64,000 bases of DNA from Elymus sibiricus (lineage: Eukaryota > Streptophyta > Magnoliopsida > Poales > Poaceae): NCBI GenBank assembly GCA_039707655.1, contig CM077665.1, positions 313,658,486 through 313,722,485 on the forward strand. The letters run 5' to 3'. Position numbers and translations under genes: made by a program. Positions within the stretch are counted from its first letter, which is position 1. Each line of letters opens with the position of its first letter. Below the pieces are notes generated by a model. It saw nothing but the letters and a program-made list of their open reading frames with translations. It had not been told where the DNA came from and did not search any database. This document shows positions 12,727 to 22,864 of the stretch, one piece after another.

Positions 12727-13386
12727 TCAAACCGCAGGCCACTCAAGACCTGGAGGAAACTCAGTCCGACGCGGGTGAAGAATGTACTCCGGATGCATCC
12801 CCGCACTGACTGCTGGCAACAACTGCTCCATAGCCTGATAAAGACGGGCACGGGTGGCGTACAGGTCGACGTTAAGAGCCCTAACAGTGTGATCTAGTGC
12901 CTCGGTGTACTGAACCAGAACATGTGGGTCGTAACGACGACTCACGTAGGGGGTGCAGACAGCAGTGTAGGACCGGTCGTTGCGCTGCCGCGCGAAAGGG
13001 GTCAAGACCTCAGCGTCGGCTGCAGTATCAACTCCAGCAGGAACATACGGGATGTATCTGAATGCCGTCTCCTCCAAACAGGGGTTCGCTGCACGGAGAC
13101 GAACAATAGCAGCATAGGCAGCATCCTGTACTACCATCTCAACGGTCACTCCAATGCCACGAAAGGTGTGTAGCTCAGTGATGGAGAGGTCCCGTCGATC
13201 CCAGATAACCATCTTAGCTTCATACTGTTCCTGGTTGAACTCGCGGTAGTCCTCGTAAACAGTGTACTCGGGGTACCAACGATATCCCAGCCTGATCAAG
13301 AGGTTGACCAGAATGGCCGAAAACCCAGTCGTATCGTGAGCCAAAGTAAGACGAACGACCTGCCTAGCGGGACGCATCTGTAACAA
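12727..13386 (-). CDS. Extra ORF upstream of gag in the gypsy element, unknown function
   Basis: 219 codons between the primer-binding site and gag, on the same strand as gag-pol, starting MLQMRPARQVVRLT. The composition is that of a real globular protein: alternating hydrophobic and charged segments (FSAILVNLLIRLGYRWYP, YEDYREFNQEQYEAKMVIWD, GIGVTVEMVVQDAAYAAIVR) and none of the low complexity of the LTR ORFs. It stops at TGA, but a neighbouring frame stays open to 12519, so the native protein may be longer and frameshifted here. I recognise no domain; I see no zinc knuckle, protease or coiled coil. Extra ORFs before gag are known in some grass gypsy elements (for example ORF0 in rice RIRE2-type elements), but I cannot show homology. 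Confidence 0.6.
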   Translation of the reverse strand: MLQMRPARQVVRLTLAHDTTGFSAILVNLLIRLGYRWYPEYTVYEDYREFNQEQYEAKMVIWDRRDLSITELHTFRGIGVTVEMVVQDAAYAAIVRLRAANPCLEETAFRYIPYVPAGVDTAADAEVLTPFARQRNDRSYTAVCTPYVSRRYDPHVLVQYTEALDHTVRALNVDLYATRARLYQAMEQLLPAVSAGMHPEYILHPRRTEFPPGLEWPAV

Positions 13387-13686
13387 GAAGATTTAAAGAT
13401 GTCAAATGACAGTGTGTGCATCATAACTTCAAAGGAAAACAATTGTCGACGAAACAAATCTCCGGTGGATGTGATCACGAGAGCCTAATGTTAGAGTTAG
13501 CAAAATCTTTAACCCGAAAGAGGAGAGAGATCAGAACCCAGAGTATAGACGAGGAATAAAAGATCCTAATACCACCCGATTGATATGTGGGCCCGTAAGT
13601 CACACAACTATGTTAGTAAAAGTTTTTCAATGACTAGACTCAACTTCGGCCAAGGAGTTGGAAAGGGGGCTACCTACAGGCAGTCG
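13387..13686 (-). other. Gypsy 5' leader
   Basis: Untranslated leader between the primer-binding site and the extra ORF. No gene or conspicuous repeat is visible; it presumably holds the RNA packaging signal. Confidence 0.5.
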
Positions 13687-13698
13687 GCTCTGATACCA
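13687..13698 (-). other. Primer-binding site (initiator tRNA-Met)
   Basis: The minus strand reads TGGTATCAGAGC three bases inside the 5' LTR, the standard complement to the 3' end of plant initiator tRNA-Met used to prime minus-strand DNA. Confidence 0.93.
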
Positions 13699-13701
13699 AC
13701 T

Positions 13702-16700
13702 TATGACGCCCCAAATTTCGACCGTACGCTAATCATACACGCAATGCGTACGACCAAGATTAGGGACTCACTGATTGATATCACAACACAACACTAGACA
13801 CAAATTAAAGTCATACAGCTTCATATTACAAGCCAGGGGCCTCGAAGGCTCGAATACAAAGCTCGACAAGCACGAGTCAGCGGAAGCAAAAAATATCTGA
13901 GTACAGACATAAGTTAAACAAGTTTTGCCTTAAGAAGGCTAGCACAAACATAATCAACGGATCGAAAGAGGCGAGGCCTCCTGCATGGGAACCTCCTATC
14001 TTACTGCTGGTCGGGGGCCGCCTCCACGTAGTAGTAGGCTCCTGCGGTGGTGTGGTAGTCGTCTTCGGTGTACTCCATCTCCTAGGCTCCATCGTCTGAA
14101 CGCAGAATCGTATCGAGGGGGAAAGAGAAAGCAAAGCAGCGGTGAGTACTCATCCAAAGTACTCGCAAGACTGACATCAGAACTATGCTAAGTATGCATC
14201 AGTATCAAGGAATGGGGTTATATCTGGGCTAACTGCAGAAAGAAAGAATAGGGGGAAGGCCTAGTCCTATCGAAGACTAGCATCTTCAGCAGCTTGCAGC
14301 ATTAGAAGAGAGTAGACTGGTATCTCATATATAGCAATATTACTGTAGCAAATTTTATTAAGTAACCACGCCCAGAGATTCTTCCTCGACTCCCTGCGAG
14401 GAAGCAATCTCGGAGCCAACATTCATTTCAATTTAGAGTCAAAATCTTAGTTGTAGTAGATCAAGGTACAACTCCAAGTCGTCCTGTTACCGTGGACACG
14501 GCTATTCGAATAGATGAATTCATCCCTGCAGGGGTGCACCGCATTTCCAACACGCTTGATCACCTCCGGCCGGACACACTTTCCTGGGTCATGCCCAGCC
14601 TCGGGATATCAACACGTCGTCGCCCCACCTAGGCTCAACAGAGAGGCCAGCCCGCCGGTCTAAATCCTAAGCACACAGGGGTCGTGGGCCCACTTGCCCT
14701 CTGCGCTCCTGCATGATGCGTGGGCGGCCGAGGTCAGCCCTAGCACACTCTAATCCAAGACCTGTGCCGTCCAGGCCACTCGGGCGCGCGCCGCTCCATT
14801 GTTGACGTCCGAAGAGCTTCGGCTGATACAACGACACTGAGTACCCATAACTTGTCCCACGTGAAGGTTTAGTGCGTAAAAGGTCAAACGACCACCTCAG
14901 ATCAAATACCCAACCCATTAGCATTTTATTAATGTGGGGCAAGTGCGACCCATGAAGTGCGGTCCCGTCGCCCCGTCTCGAGGATGTGTGGCAAGGGCCT
15001 CTCCTGCCTGGCCACGCCTCATCATCATCAAACCGTGGGTACCCCTTAGGGCCGACCCATCACCAACATGTTTCTATAACCAGTCATAGTAACTGTGTGT
15101 ATAAAACATCAAGACGGAACCTGAGGAATCACCCTCAAAGGGTCCCGCTCGATGAAACCCTCAAGGTGGACTTAGAGGAATCACCCTCGAGGGTCCCACA
15201 CTTGAGGGGTTGCACGACAGAGTCATCGTCGGGAGTGGTGAAGGAGAAATCACCCTCGATAACCATGACCGACTAGCTGCACTACAGAGTTAGCATCATG
15301 AGTACTTCACGAGGTGTCACCCTCGGTACTCGATGGTAGCTCTGCAGAGTCATACAACTAAGGGGTGTGTGGTGAATGTGACGGGCATGGCTTGTCGGTC
15401 GATTGACCGAGTCTTCGAGTCGTCGAGTCGTCGATGAAGAAGCAGGGGCAACTGGGACTAAGGGGGTCACAAAGGATTCATAGATCAACCTATACTAAGC
15501 AGTTGATATAACAGCAGGTGTAGTAGCAGTTTATCAAAAACAGGCTATGCATCAGAAATAGGAACTAGCTAATACAGTAGCAAAATCTAATGCAAGAGTG
15601 AGAGGGAATGAAATGGGCGATATCGGAATGCTCAAGCGGGGTTGCTTGCCTTGCTGCTCTGCTGCAAAGGCCTGATCGTCAACGGCGTAGTCGTACCCGG
15701 CAGCAGCGTAAGTCTCGGGGTCTACCGGTAAGAAGAGGGCGGAGAAACAATGAATACAAAGCACAGATACAATCACGATGCATGACATGGCAATATGCTG
15801 AGCTAGGCATGCACTAACGCAGTACTACACGTCGCAGACGGTTCGGAAGAATATCTGACGATATTTTCCGGGTCTCAGGCTACTACCGGACAGACGAAAA
15901 CGATGGAAAAGTTCCACGTTCGTTATGATAGGAGCGCGTGAGAGACGAACGGAATGCGTATTCGGAACCGTGGGATTTTTCTGAACAACTTTCATGTATA
16001 AAATATTTTCATCTGACTTACGGTTTTTTTATATTAATTTTTAAAGTTTTATTACTATTCTGGAATTAACAGATTTAAATTAATTCAATAAATGTAATTA
16101 TGACATCAGCATGATGTCATGCTGACATCAGCAGTCAACAGTCACAGTTGACTGGTCAAACTGACCAGTGGGTCCCCTGTCATAGACACAGGTTAATTAA
16201 GTTAATTAATTATAATCGGAATTAATTAAAGGGGGGGGGGGACCCACCTGTCATTCACTGCTTAGCTTAATTTAATTAACAGAATTATTAATTAACCTAA
16301 TTAGTTTAATTAAGTTAATTAACAGATTAATCAACTAATAAGTAATTAATTAATTATCAAATTAATTAATTATTTATTTATTTTTACTTTTTGTTTTTGT
16401 TTTTGAACAATTCTTTTTTAACGTTTTCAGGGGGCGTGGGGCCCCATGTCATCCACAGGGGGGGAGGGATTAGTGGGGGGGGGGGGGTTATCCCACTAAT
16501 CAAGAGGGGCTGGCCAGAGGCCCTGGCCACGCCGGGCGCACAGGGCACCGGCGGCAACGGCGGGCACGCCCGACGTGAGGAGGTGGGGAAGCAGCAGGGG
16601 AGCCGGTGGCGTGAAGGGGGGCAGCGGCGGGCTCGGCCGGAGCCTACGCGCGCGCGGGGAGCTCGCGCAAACAGGGGCGCGGCCGGCGCAGGGCAGCGGC

Positions 16701-18714
16701 ATGGGCACGCGCGTGCGGGCGCGGGCGGGACGCAGGGGAGGGGCGCGAACGCGGCGGCGAGCGCGGCCGCCAGCGGGGTTCACGGCGGTGCCGGACGGGG
16801 GGGAGAAAGAAGCGAAGGGGAGGAAGGAGGGGCCTCACCACTACTAGGAAAAAGCCTAGTAGTAGCGCTGGTTAAACGGCTAGTAGTAGCGCGGGTGCCC
16901 GCGCTACTACTATCGCGCTACAGCTAACTGGTAGTAGTAGCGCGTGCCCGTGACCCGCGCTACTACTATTAATTTCAAAAACCAAAAAAAAATCATGACC
17001 GCCGGCCGGAGATGGGCCCCTTCGAGGAGTAGGTCCTGTGCACCGCCGGCCGGAGATGTGGAGGAGATAAGCCCATGGCGGATCTGCAGGCGGGCGCCAT
17101 GGCCGCCTCCTGACCTTCTCGCAGCTCGAGGGGAGGGGAGGGTACAGGATGGGATGGGATGGGATGGGAGGAGGAGAGGGTGGGGCAGCGACGGCGGTGA
17201 AGGAGAGAGGGGGGGCATTGCCGCCGGCGGCGAGGTCAAGAGGAGATGGGAAGGTGTTGGGTGGCGGCGCCATTGCATGAGGAGAGGGGAGGGGAGGAAT
17301 GAATCTGAGAGAGGGGGAGAGTGACGGGAGAGAGAGAGAGAAAGGAGGGCAGGGGAGAGGCTTACGGCGACGGTGGTCTCGGGGAGGGCAGCGGCGGCGG
17401 CAGGGGAGAGGGATGCGGCGGCGGCGGTGGTCTCGGGGAGGGGAGCGGCGGCGACAGGGGAGAGGGCGGCGGCGGCGGTGAGGTCGAGGGCGGCCTCGGG
17501 CGGCGGCGGTGAGGTCGACGGCGACGGTGGCGACAGAGAGGAGTGGGGGAGAGGGGGGAGAGGGGGGAGAGGGGGGAGTAGTGGGGGACTTAGGAAATTT
17601 TGAGCCGGCCCGCGCGGGGTTAGCTCAAAATAGCACTAGCGCTGGGTTCGGCCCAGCGCTATAGCTAAGATTTTAGCAGTAGCGCTTTTTTGCGGCGAGC
17701 GCTGCTACTACAAATAGTGTCGGTGGGCTCGTCGGGTCCAACTTAGCAGTAGTGCTCTTTCTATTTCCAGCGCTACTGCTAAGATTTTAGCAGTAGCACT
17801 TTTTTGCGGCGAGCGCTACTACTACAAATAGTGTTGGTGGGCTCATCGGGTCCAGCTTAGCAGTAGCGCTCTTTCTGTTTCCAGCGCTACTGCTAAGTCT
17901 TCACTTGTAGCGCTGACAGAAGCCAGCGCTACTGCTAATTATCAGCAGCGCTTGTTATTTTCCCGCTCTACTAATAGTGTCCTACCTATAAGGTTTTTCC
18001 TAGTAGTGCACAGTGGCTAGAAGAGGAGGGGCAACGGGCGTGAGGAGGGGCGGCGAGGTCCGGCGGCGGCGCGGGGTCAGGGAGGCGACGGGGTCACGGG
18101 CGGCGGCGCGGGGTCGGGGAGGCGACGGGGTCACGGGCGGCGGCGCGGGGTAGGGGAGGCGACGGGGTCACGGGCGTCGCGAGGGGGAGCGAGGCGGCGG
18201 CGCCGGGCGCCGGAGGATCGGCGGGGTGGTGACTGGCCCGATCCCGATCTGGATCGGGAGGGGGAGGGGAGAGGAGAGATGGGATCGGGAGGGGGGGAAA
18301 TGGGGTGAGTGGGTTAGGGTTTGGTGGGGGAGTGGGGGTGTTATGGCCCCGGGTGGGCCGGCGGGCTAGAGGGGGCCGGTTGGGCCAAGGCACAGGAGGG
18401 GGGTTTCTTTTACTTTTTTCCTTATTATACTTTTGTTGTTTTTAAATTTCTGTTTTTGTTTTATTTTAATTTAGTGTATTTAATTATTTTCGAAAATGTT
18501 GACTTCTACAACACAATTACCTAGACATTATTTCCCGCATTTCGAACATTTTTGTTTTGGCTTTTTGAAAACTTTAATTTTCAACATTAACTGAAATTTG
18601 AATTCCATCGCGAAATGAAACAAGGTGAGATTAGCAACATGATTAAGCTTGATCAAGGTCATTACTGTAGCTTAATTACAGACATCATTGTAGCACTGAA
18701 ACCAGGATGTTACA
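13702..18714 (-). repeat. 5' LTR of the gypsy element, interrupted by CACTA
   Basis: Direct copy of 4045-7799; about 3840 bp once the CACTA (16839-18008) and its 3-bp duplication are removed. The inner terminus reads TATGACGCC instead of TGTGACACC, so the canonical TG end has mutated. It retains the 70-bp segment missing from the other LTR. It should contain the promoter that drives the minus-strand transcript. Confidence 0.93.
16839..18008. mobile_element. Non-autonomous CACTA element
   Basis: Termini CACTACTAGGAAAAAGCC and TTTTTCCTAGTAGTG are inverted repeats, flanked by CAC at 16836-16838 and 18009-18011. The sister LTR has the empty site (ggcctcacagtgg, near 7081), proving precise insertion with a 3-bp duplication. 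Subterminal repeats of TAGTAGTAGCGC and AGCAGTAGCGC type fill both ends (16850-16970 and 17640-17970). The GC-rich, purine-rich middle shows overlapping ORFs but no transposase. At 1170 bp it must be mobilised in trans. Confidence 0.95.
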
Positions 18715-18967
18715 GTCCGCTTGAGGCAAAACGGACAGACGGGCCGTCACTCGTGGCGGCGTCCAACCTACCCCCACCGCCCAAAGTAAATGCGCACGCG
18801 CGGTGGGTCCCGGTCGTCAGCCACCCACCTTCGTGTCATCGTCCTACTTTAAGTGGAAACCCGTGGACCGGCCAGTCACACCCCACAAAGTAGCTTCCGC
18901 TTCCAAAGCCAATCCTGCCCCCTCCACCCCCGGCAATTTCTAGAAACCCAAGCCCACCGCCGTCGCC
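18715..18967 (+). promoter_or_regulatory. Upstream region of the MULE 333-aa ORF
   Basis: Unique MULE sequence between the GTCCG duplication and the ORF start. A TATA-like TTTAAGTGG occurs near 18848, about 115 bp before the ATG. The leader is C-rich, as is common for cereal 5' UTRs. The true promoter may have been displaced by the gypsy insertion, which lies just 254 bp upstream. Confidence 0.35.
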
Positions 18968-19969
18968 ATGACCTGGCCGTGGTCCGGGAAGGGGAAGCAT
19001 GGCCATGAGGCCCGCTCATCCTCTGGTAGGCGCCGATCTGGTCACTCTAGGAGCCCACCACCGCCGCCGCCGCCGCCGCCTGCCCTGTCCGCATTTGTAA
19101 TCGGTCCGCCGGCCGCCCCACAGCGCACGCGCCCATACGTCGGCACAGAAATATGCCTAAGGTACTGGGAGACGGCCACGCCATTGCCATGGGGAGATGC
19201 CCACCTCCTGAACAACTGGCATCTGTCCACGGATCGGGTTCCAATCCCCGCGGTGCCGATGAGCGGCCGCGCTCGCCGTGAGGAGATCGACCGACGTCAC
19301 GCGCGCCTGCCTCCGGATCTCCTCCACGACCAAAGGTATGGCGTCTACTCGCCGCTGTGGGATACGTGGCTCCATGACGAGCACGACCTGCGGCGGCAGT
19401 CTTTTTTTGCCGGTCGTCCACCTAGCCCACGGCGACGACGTGCTGCTAGCCCGCCCCAAGTGCGCGGTCGTAGGCGTGTCCGCGGCCTCACCCCAACACC
19501 ATCTCCGTCCCCGTCACCACCACCTCCGATGACCGAGGAGGAGGAGGCCCAGCTCATTAGGCGTGTCATGGAGGAATCCGCGGGCACACACGACGAGCGT
19601 CAATGGACGGACATGGAGAGGGCGTTGGCCCTCTCTGCGGCCGGCGACGTGGCCATCCCTGAGCTGGAGATGGCCGCCATCGTCAAGGAGGAGGTGAAGG
19701 AGGAGGTGGCGGAGGAGCCGGCCCTTGCGGCGTGGAACCCCCGGCTGGTGGGCCAGTCGTGGGGATGGTCGGCAACTGCGTCGGAGATGGCCGACGCGCT
19801 GGTTGTCCAGCCGTGGGCACCCACGCCGCCGCGGTCACCCGAACCAGAGCAGGAGCCACGGGAGGAGGCGTTGCAGGCACCGCAAGCGCATCCGGCCTGG
19901 CAGGGGCCACCAGCCCACCTTTGGCAGCCGCCTCCCTACGTCGACCTCACCAGCAACGATGACGAGTAG
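18968..19969 (+). CDS. MULE-borne 333-aa protein of unknown function
   Basis: Intronless ORF starting MTWPWSGKGKHGHEA, with good start context (gccgtcgccATGacc). In order: a basic Ser/Arg-rich N-terminus, a polyproline run, a conserved-looking central block (RYWETATPLPWGDAHLLNNW, then SGRARREEIDRRHARLPPDL and YSPLWDTWLHDEHDLRR), an Arg/Pro-rich linker, an acidic helical segment with MTEEEEAQLIRRVMEES and DMERALALSAAGDVAIPELE, KEEVKEEVAEE, and an acidic tail ending PPYVDLTSNDDE. I recall related ORFs as multi-copy predicted proteins in Triticeae genomes, without assigned function. No transposase or zinc-finger signature is visible. It is open from start to stop although the host transposon is old enough to hold nested insertions. 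Confidence 0.7.
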   Translation: MTWPWSGKGKHGHEARSSSGRRRSGHSRSPPPPPPPPPALSAFVIGPPAAPQRTRPYVGTEICLRYWETATPLPWGDAHLLNNWHLSTDRVPIPAVPMSGRARREEIDRRHARLPPDLLHDQRYGVYSPLWDTWLHDEHDLRRQSFFAGRPPSPRRRRAASPPQVRGRRRVRGLTPTPSPSPSPPPPMTEEEEAQLIRRVMEESAGTHDERQWTDMERALALSAAGDVAIPELEMAAIVKEEVKEEVAEEPALAAWNPRLVGQSWGWSATASEMADALVVQPWAPTPPRSPEPEQEPREEALQAPQAHPAWQGPPAHLWQPPPYVDLTSNDDE

Positions 19970-20530
19970 GACGGTGCTCCTAAAGACGGCGGCGGCTTCA
20001 CCGGCGGGCGGAATTGTCTATATTTTACATGTGTATATTTTTATTTGTGTTTTTATATTAGTTGCTACTGGCATTGTGTATAATGCACTAGAACTATCGC
20101 CGGCCTCTGTGGTCGGCATTGATGTTTAATTAAAGCTAATGTATGGTGATGTGATGTGATGTGACCGGTATCACACCCGCGCCAGACTGAACATCAGAGT
20201 TAGAACCCAACCAAATACGATTCTTATATTATCTTACCGAAAGGTCTGATAGGGTTAGGCAGATGCCCCATTATTCGTAAACAAGAAGAAATCCAGTGAA
20301 TAAATACCTACATCTGCAATAAGATAGATGGCCATCATCTAACCACTTATATGCCGCCAATCCTATGTGATGTTTGAATATAATGTGATTTGATGATAAA
20401 TTAAGGTAAAAACTTGAATTTGAACTAACATTTGAATTATAAGCAACATTTTGAAAGAGGCCTAAGTTGTAATGATCATGTTACCCTATGTTGAAATGAT
20501 CAAACAGCAAACAAAACAAAAATAGACTCC

Positions 20531-20550
20531 TAAACCCTAACCCTAACCCT
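20531..20550. repeat. Interstitial telomere-like repeat
   Basis: TAAACCCTAACCCTAACCCT: one plant-type CCCTAAA-like unit adjoining CCCTAA units. Too short to argue for a healed break. Confidence 0.7.
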
Positions 20551-21360
20551 TTATTACAAAACCCATTTATATGAAGACAGTTTAAAATTTCAAAAATGAA
20601 AAATACGTTCGGATCCTTCTTACTCGCACTGAAATGGCGCTCTAGTGATTTTTTTTCGTAAACATAAACCCACTGTCGCTCTCTTCTCGAACTCTATACA
20701 ACCACGTACGTGATAGCTCATATGTGTGAAGGAGTTTTCATGGAAATGCCCATAAACCAAGTTTTTTATTTTTTTCCCATAACCATATCACATACAAAGG
20801 CATTGTGATCAGGTTTTACATTTTTTTTGAATTTTTTTGAATTTAGTTCTGCTCATTTGAATTTGGAAACGGTAGCTCATCTCAAAAGAAGTTTTTTCTT
20901 AAAAAAAGTCCCTAAACCGAGGTTTATATTTTTAGGGTAACTATATCTTATAAAACGACGAACAGGGAAGGTTTCATATTTTTTTGATTTTTTTTAATTA
21001 GTTAAGGTCATTTGAAAGTTGGTCAAACTTAAGATAACCCCGCTAACCGGCTCAAAACCCCGCAGCATCTCCACAAACCCTAACGTCGAACTGCAGTCGT
21101 CCGATCATACCCTAGCGCCAAGCGAAAACCGTCGGATATGTTCTTCTAGAAGGATACGGGCAGGCTGCGTGCAGGCTCCGCGCCGTTGGATCACATGGAC
21201 GGCTCTGCATCGTTGGATCGTTGGGCGATCCGCGAGACGTTGGTTCTGCTCACCCACTCGCCCGGGGGAAATAAAAAAAGTCCTGGTTGGTCCTTCGCTA
21301 CGCGTTGACTGTCGAGGGAGGAGGCACCGATCCGGCTCCCCGTCATTATCCATAGACGGC

Positions 21361-21368
21361 TATTTAAG
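21361..21368 (+). promoter_or_regulatory. Likely TATA box of the 160-aa ORF
   Basis: TATTTAAG lies 57 bp before the first ATG of the ORF at 21425, consistent with a ~30-bp spacing to the transcription start and a short leader. Confidence 0.5.
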
Positions 21369-21424
21369 CTGGAGGGCGTCCCCCAGCCCTAGCTCATCCA
21401 CATGCTCCCTCTCCCCGCCGGCAC

Positions 21425-21907
21425 ATGAGCCCATCAGCCATGCCACCACGCCGCCAGTACTACATAGTCGAACACCGTCTCTTCCTCCTTCGGCAGACCC
21501 AAATCCGGAGGCAAGCGAGGCTACCTCTGGAACCGGAGGACGATTTCGAGGAGAGGTCGGAGATAGGGGAGGAGGAACTAGAGAAGGCGCCGCCGCAGCC
21601 GGAGGAGGAGGCGCCGCCACGGCAGCCGGAGGAGGAGGCGCCGCCGCAGGAGCCGGAGGAGGAGGCGCCGCCGGAGGAGCCGGAAGTGGAGGCACCGCCG
21701 GTCTACTATCTGTGGCCCGACCAGGTGGTGATCCTCAACTCCATCCGGTCGGAGCAGGCCTGGCATCTTCGTCAGCAGCACATGGAGGCAACGCGGGCGG
21801 CCCACGAGGAGGCACAGGCGGCGGCGCAGGCGGACCAGGCTCCCGCGCGGGTGGATCAGACTTCGGCGCAGGTGGATCAGGCCATCTCCGACAACGAAGA
21901 CGCGTAG
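21425..21907 (+). CDS. MULE-borne 160-aa acidic repeat protein
   Basis: ORF starting MSPSAMPPRRQYYIVEHR; the second ATG at 21440 has the better context (agccATGcc). The N-terminal ~35 residues are basic and aromatic, followed by an acidic stretch with four to five copies of a PEEEAPP-like heptad (residues ~55-92), then a helical Gln/Ala-rich C-terminus (LNSIRSEQAWHLRQQHME) ending DNEDA. A TATA box sits 57 bp upstream. Like the 333-aa ORF it ends in an acidic tail. The function is unknown; the heptad repeat is encoded by a short DNA tandem repeat, so its length may vary between copies. Confidence 0.55.
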   Translation: MSPSAMPPRRQYYIVEHRLFLLRQTQIRRQARLPLEPEDDFEERSEIGEEELEKAPPQPEEEAPPRQPEEEAPPQEPEEEAPPEEPEVEAPPVYYLWPDQVVILNSIRSEQAWHLRQQHMEATRAAHEEAQAAAQADQAPARVDQTSAQVDQAISDNEDA

Positions 21908-22114
21908 TGCACTACGTAGTACGTAGGATATATATTGTATGCTGCTATTATGCTCTCTGATCTATGTTTAGCTGACTCTGGTTGTTGGTTCTATTCTATG
22001 CTTCAAAAAATATATTGCATGCTTTTGTACATGGAGGGAGTTACATATGGGTGGGTAAAAAAGGTGGGCGAAGCTCGCACGTAGTACTGCACCCTGGCCT
22101 CGGTCTGTGGCACC

Positions 22115-22510
22115 TGGAAGGTGGAGACGTGTGCGAGAAGAGAGGAACCAGCGGCAGCGACCGTCGCTGCGTTCGTGGCGGCGCGCATCGGCGCATGCAG
22201 GCTAGCTGGATCACGTGGCATGCATAGCAGGCTTCCTGGCGGCGCACGTCGATCGGTATGCCCTAGAATTTAATTGCCACGTTGAATTGATGATGCGGAG
22301 GTCAAAGGCTGAGACGGTGTGAACTGTGAATCGATCGAGGAGGCGCGTGCGAGAACAGACGAACCGGCAGTAGCGACAGTCGTTGCATCCGTGGCGGCTC
22401 ACAGGAAGGCTACGTCCGTGGCGGCTCGCATCGGCGCATGCAGGCAGGCTAGCTGGATCATGTCGCGCATGCATAGCAGGCTTATCATGGCGGCGTGCAT
22501 CAGTGCATGG
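22115..22510. repeat. Imperfect tandem duplication of ~250 bp in the MULE
   Basis: The segment with GCATCGGCGCATGCAGGC then TAGCTGGATCA and GCATAGCAGGCTT occurs at about 22186-22237 and again at about 22430-22485, each preceded by a related CGTCGCTGCGTTCGTGGCGG / CGTTGCATCCGTGGCGG block. Confidence 0.7.
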
Positions 22511-22574
22511 ACGCGGGCGTTTAATTCAACGGCCTAAACGAAATCACGGCCCAATGGTCCAACCAGCACCACCG

Positions 22575-22700
22575 TCCAATGGGCGACACAGTCCAGCGCG
22601 GCCCCACATGTCAGAATGGTCAAAGGAGGGCGACACAGTCCAACACGGCCCCACTTGGCAGGTCCAACGGGCAACACAGTCCAGTGCGGCCCCACACGTC
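22575..22700. repeat. Three ~45-bp tandem repeats next to the right MULE terminal repeat
   Basis: Three copies of GCGACACAGTCCA-N3-CGGCCCCAC (at about 22581, 22630 and 22673) lead into the inverted repeat. The left terminus has only one related block (GTGGGGCCGTGTCG), so amplification was one-sided. Confidence 0.75.
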
Positions 22701-22855
22701 AGAGTTAATGGTCAAACCATTGACCCGACGACATCCTCCGTTGCGACCATTTCTGAGGGTTTTGAACAAGGGAGTGGGGAAAAGTGAGCAAAAGTTAAGG
22801 GCGTGGGGATGAATGAGTACAACTAAGGAACCAGGGGCACAAGAATAGAAATCCC
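22687..22855 (-). repeat. MULE right terminal inverted repeat
   Basis: Inverted copy of 3838-4006, ending ATCCC, followed by TAAAATATT (22856-22864). Confidence 0.88.
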
Positions 22856-22864
22856 TAAAATATT

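Larger units (their letters stand above)
4045..18714 (-). mobile_element. Complete chromodomain Ty3/gypsy retrotransposon (Tekay-like), defective
   Basis: A full element on the minus strand: 5' LTR 13702-18714, primer-binding site 13687-13698, an extra upstream ORF, gag, protease-RT-RNase H, integrase-chromodomain, polypurine tract 7800-7811 and 3' LTR 4045-7799, framed by the duplication GTCCG. The order PR-RT-RH-INT with a C-terminal chromodomain and an initiator-tRNA-Met primer site places it in the plant chromoviruses, most like the Tekay/Del lineage. Length is 14,670 bp, of which 1,173 bp is a nested CACTA plus its duplication. The coding frame is broken by two in-frame TAG codons and a frameshift, so it cannot be autonomous. 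Hand comparison of the first ~200 bp of the two LTRs shows about 4 percent divergence, so the insertion is not recent. Confidence 0.93.
19970..21424. other. MULE interior between the two ORFs
   Basis: AT-rich sequence without a supported gene. It holds a short telomere-like run at 20531-20550, several poly-T tracts (20650, 20770, 20820, 20980), and from about 21019 a GC-richer block that leads into the second ORF. TATTTAAG at 21361-21368 is a likely TATA box for that ORF. Confidence 0.5.
3838..22855 (+). mobile_element. MULE-like DNA transposon carrying two ORFs, split by a gypsy element
   Basis: The ends at 3838-4006 and 22687-22855 are inverted repeats of 169 bp, about 85 percent identical by eye, starting GGG and ending CCC. 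The 9 bp outside them are TAAGATATT (3829-3837) and TAAAATATT (22856-22864), 8 of 9 matching. Long terminal inverted repeats with a 9-bp target duplication are the signature of Mutator-like elements. Removing the nested gypsy element (4045-18714) and one 5-bp duplication leaves about 4.3 kb. No MURA-type transposase is visible, so the element is non-autonomous; it carries intronless ORFs at 18968-19969 and 21425-21907, both on the plus strand. It sits in an older LTR that continues on both sides. Confidence 0.85.

Noticed and set aside
16872..17278. Overlapping minus- and plus-strand ORFs inside the mini-CACTA
   Set aside because: Low-complexity, open in three frames, no transposase motif.
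20531..20550. Possible interstitial telomere or chromosome-end healing site
   Set aside because: Fewer than four units and inside a transposon; chance or microsatellite origin is enough.
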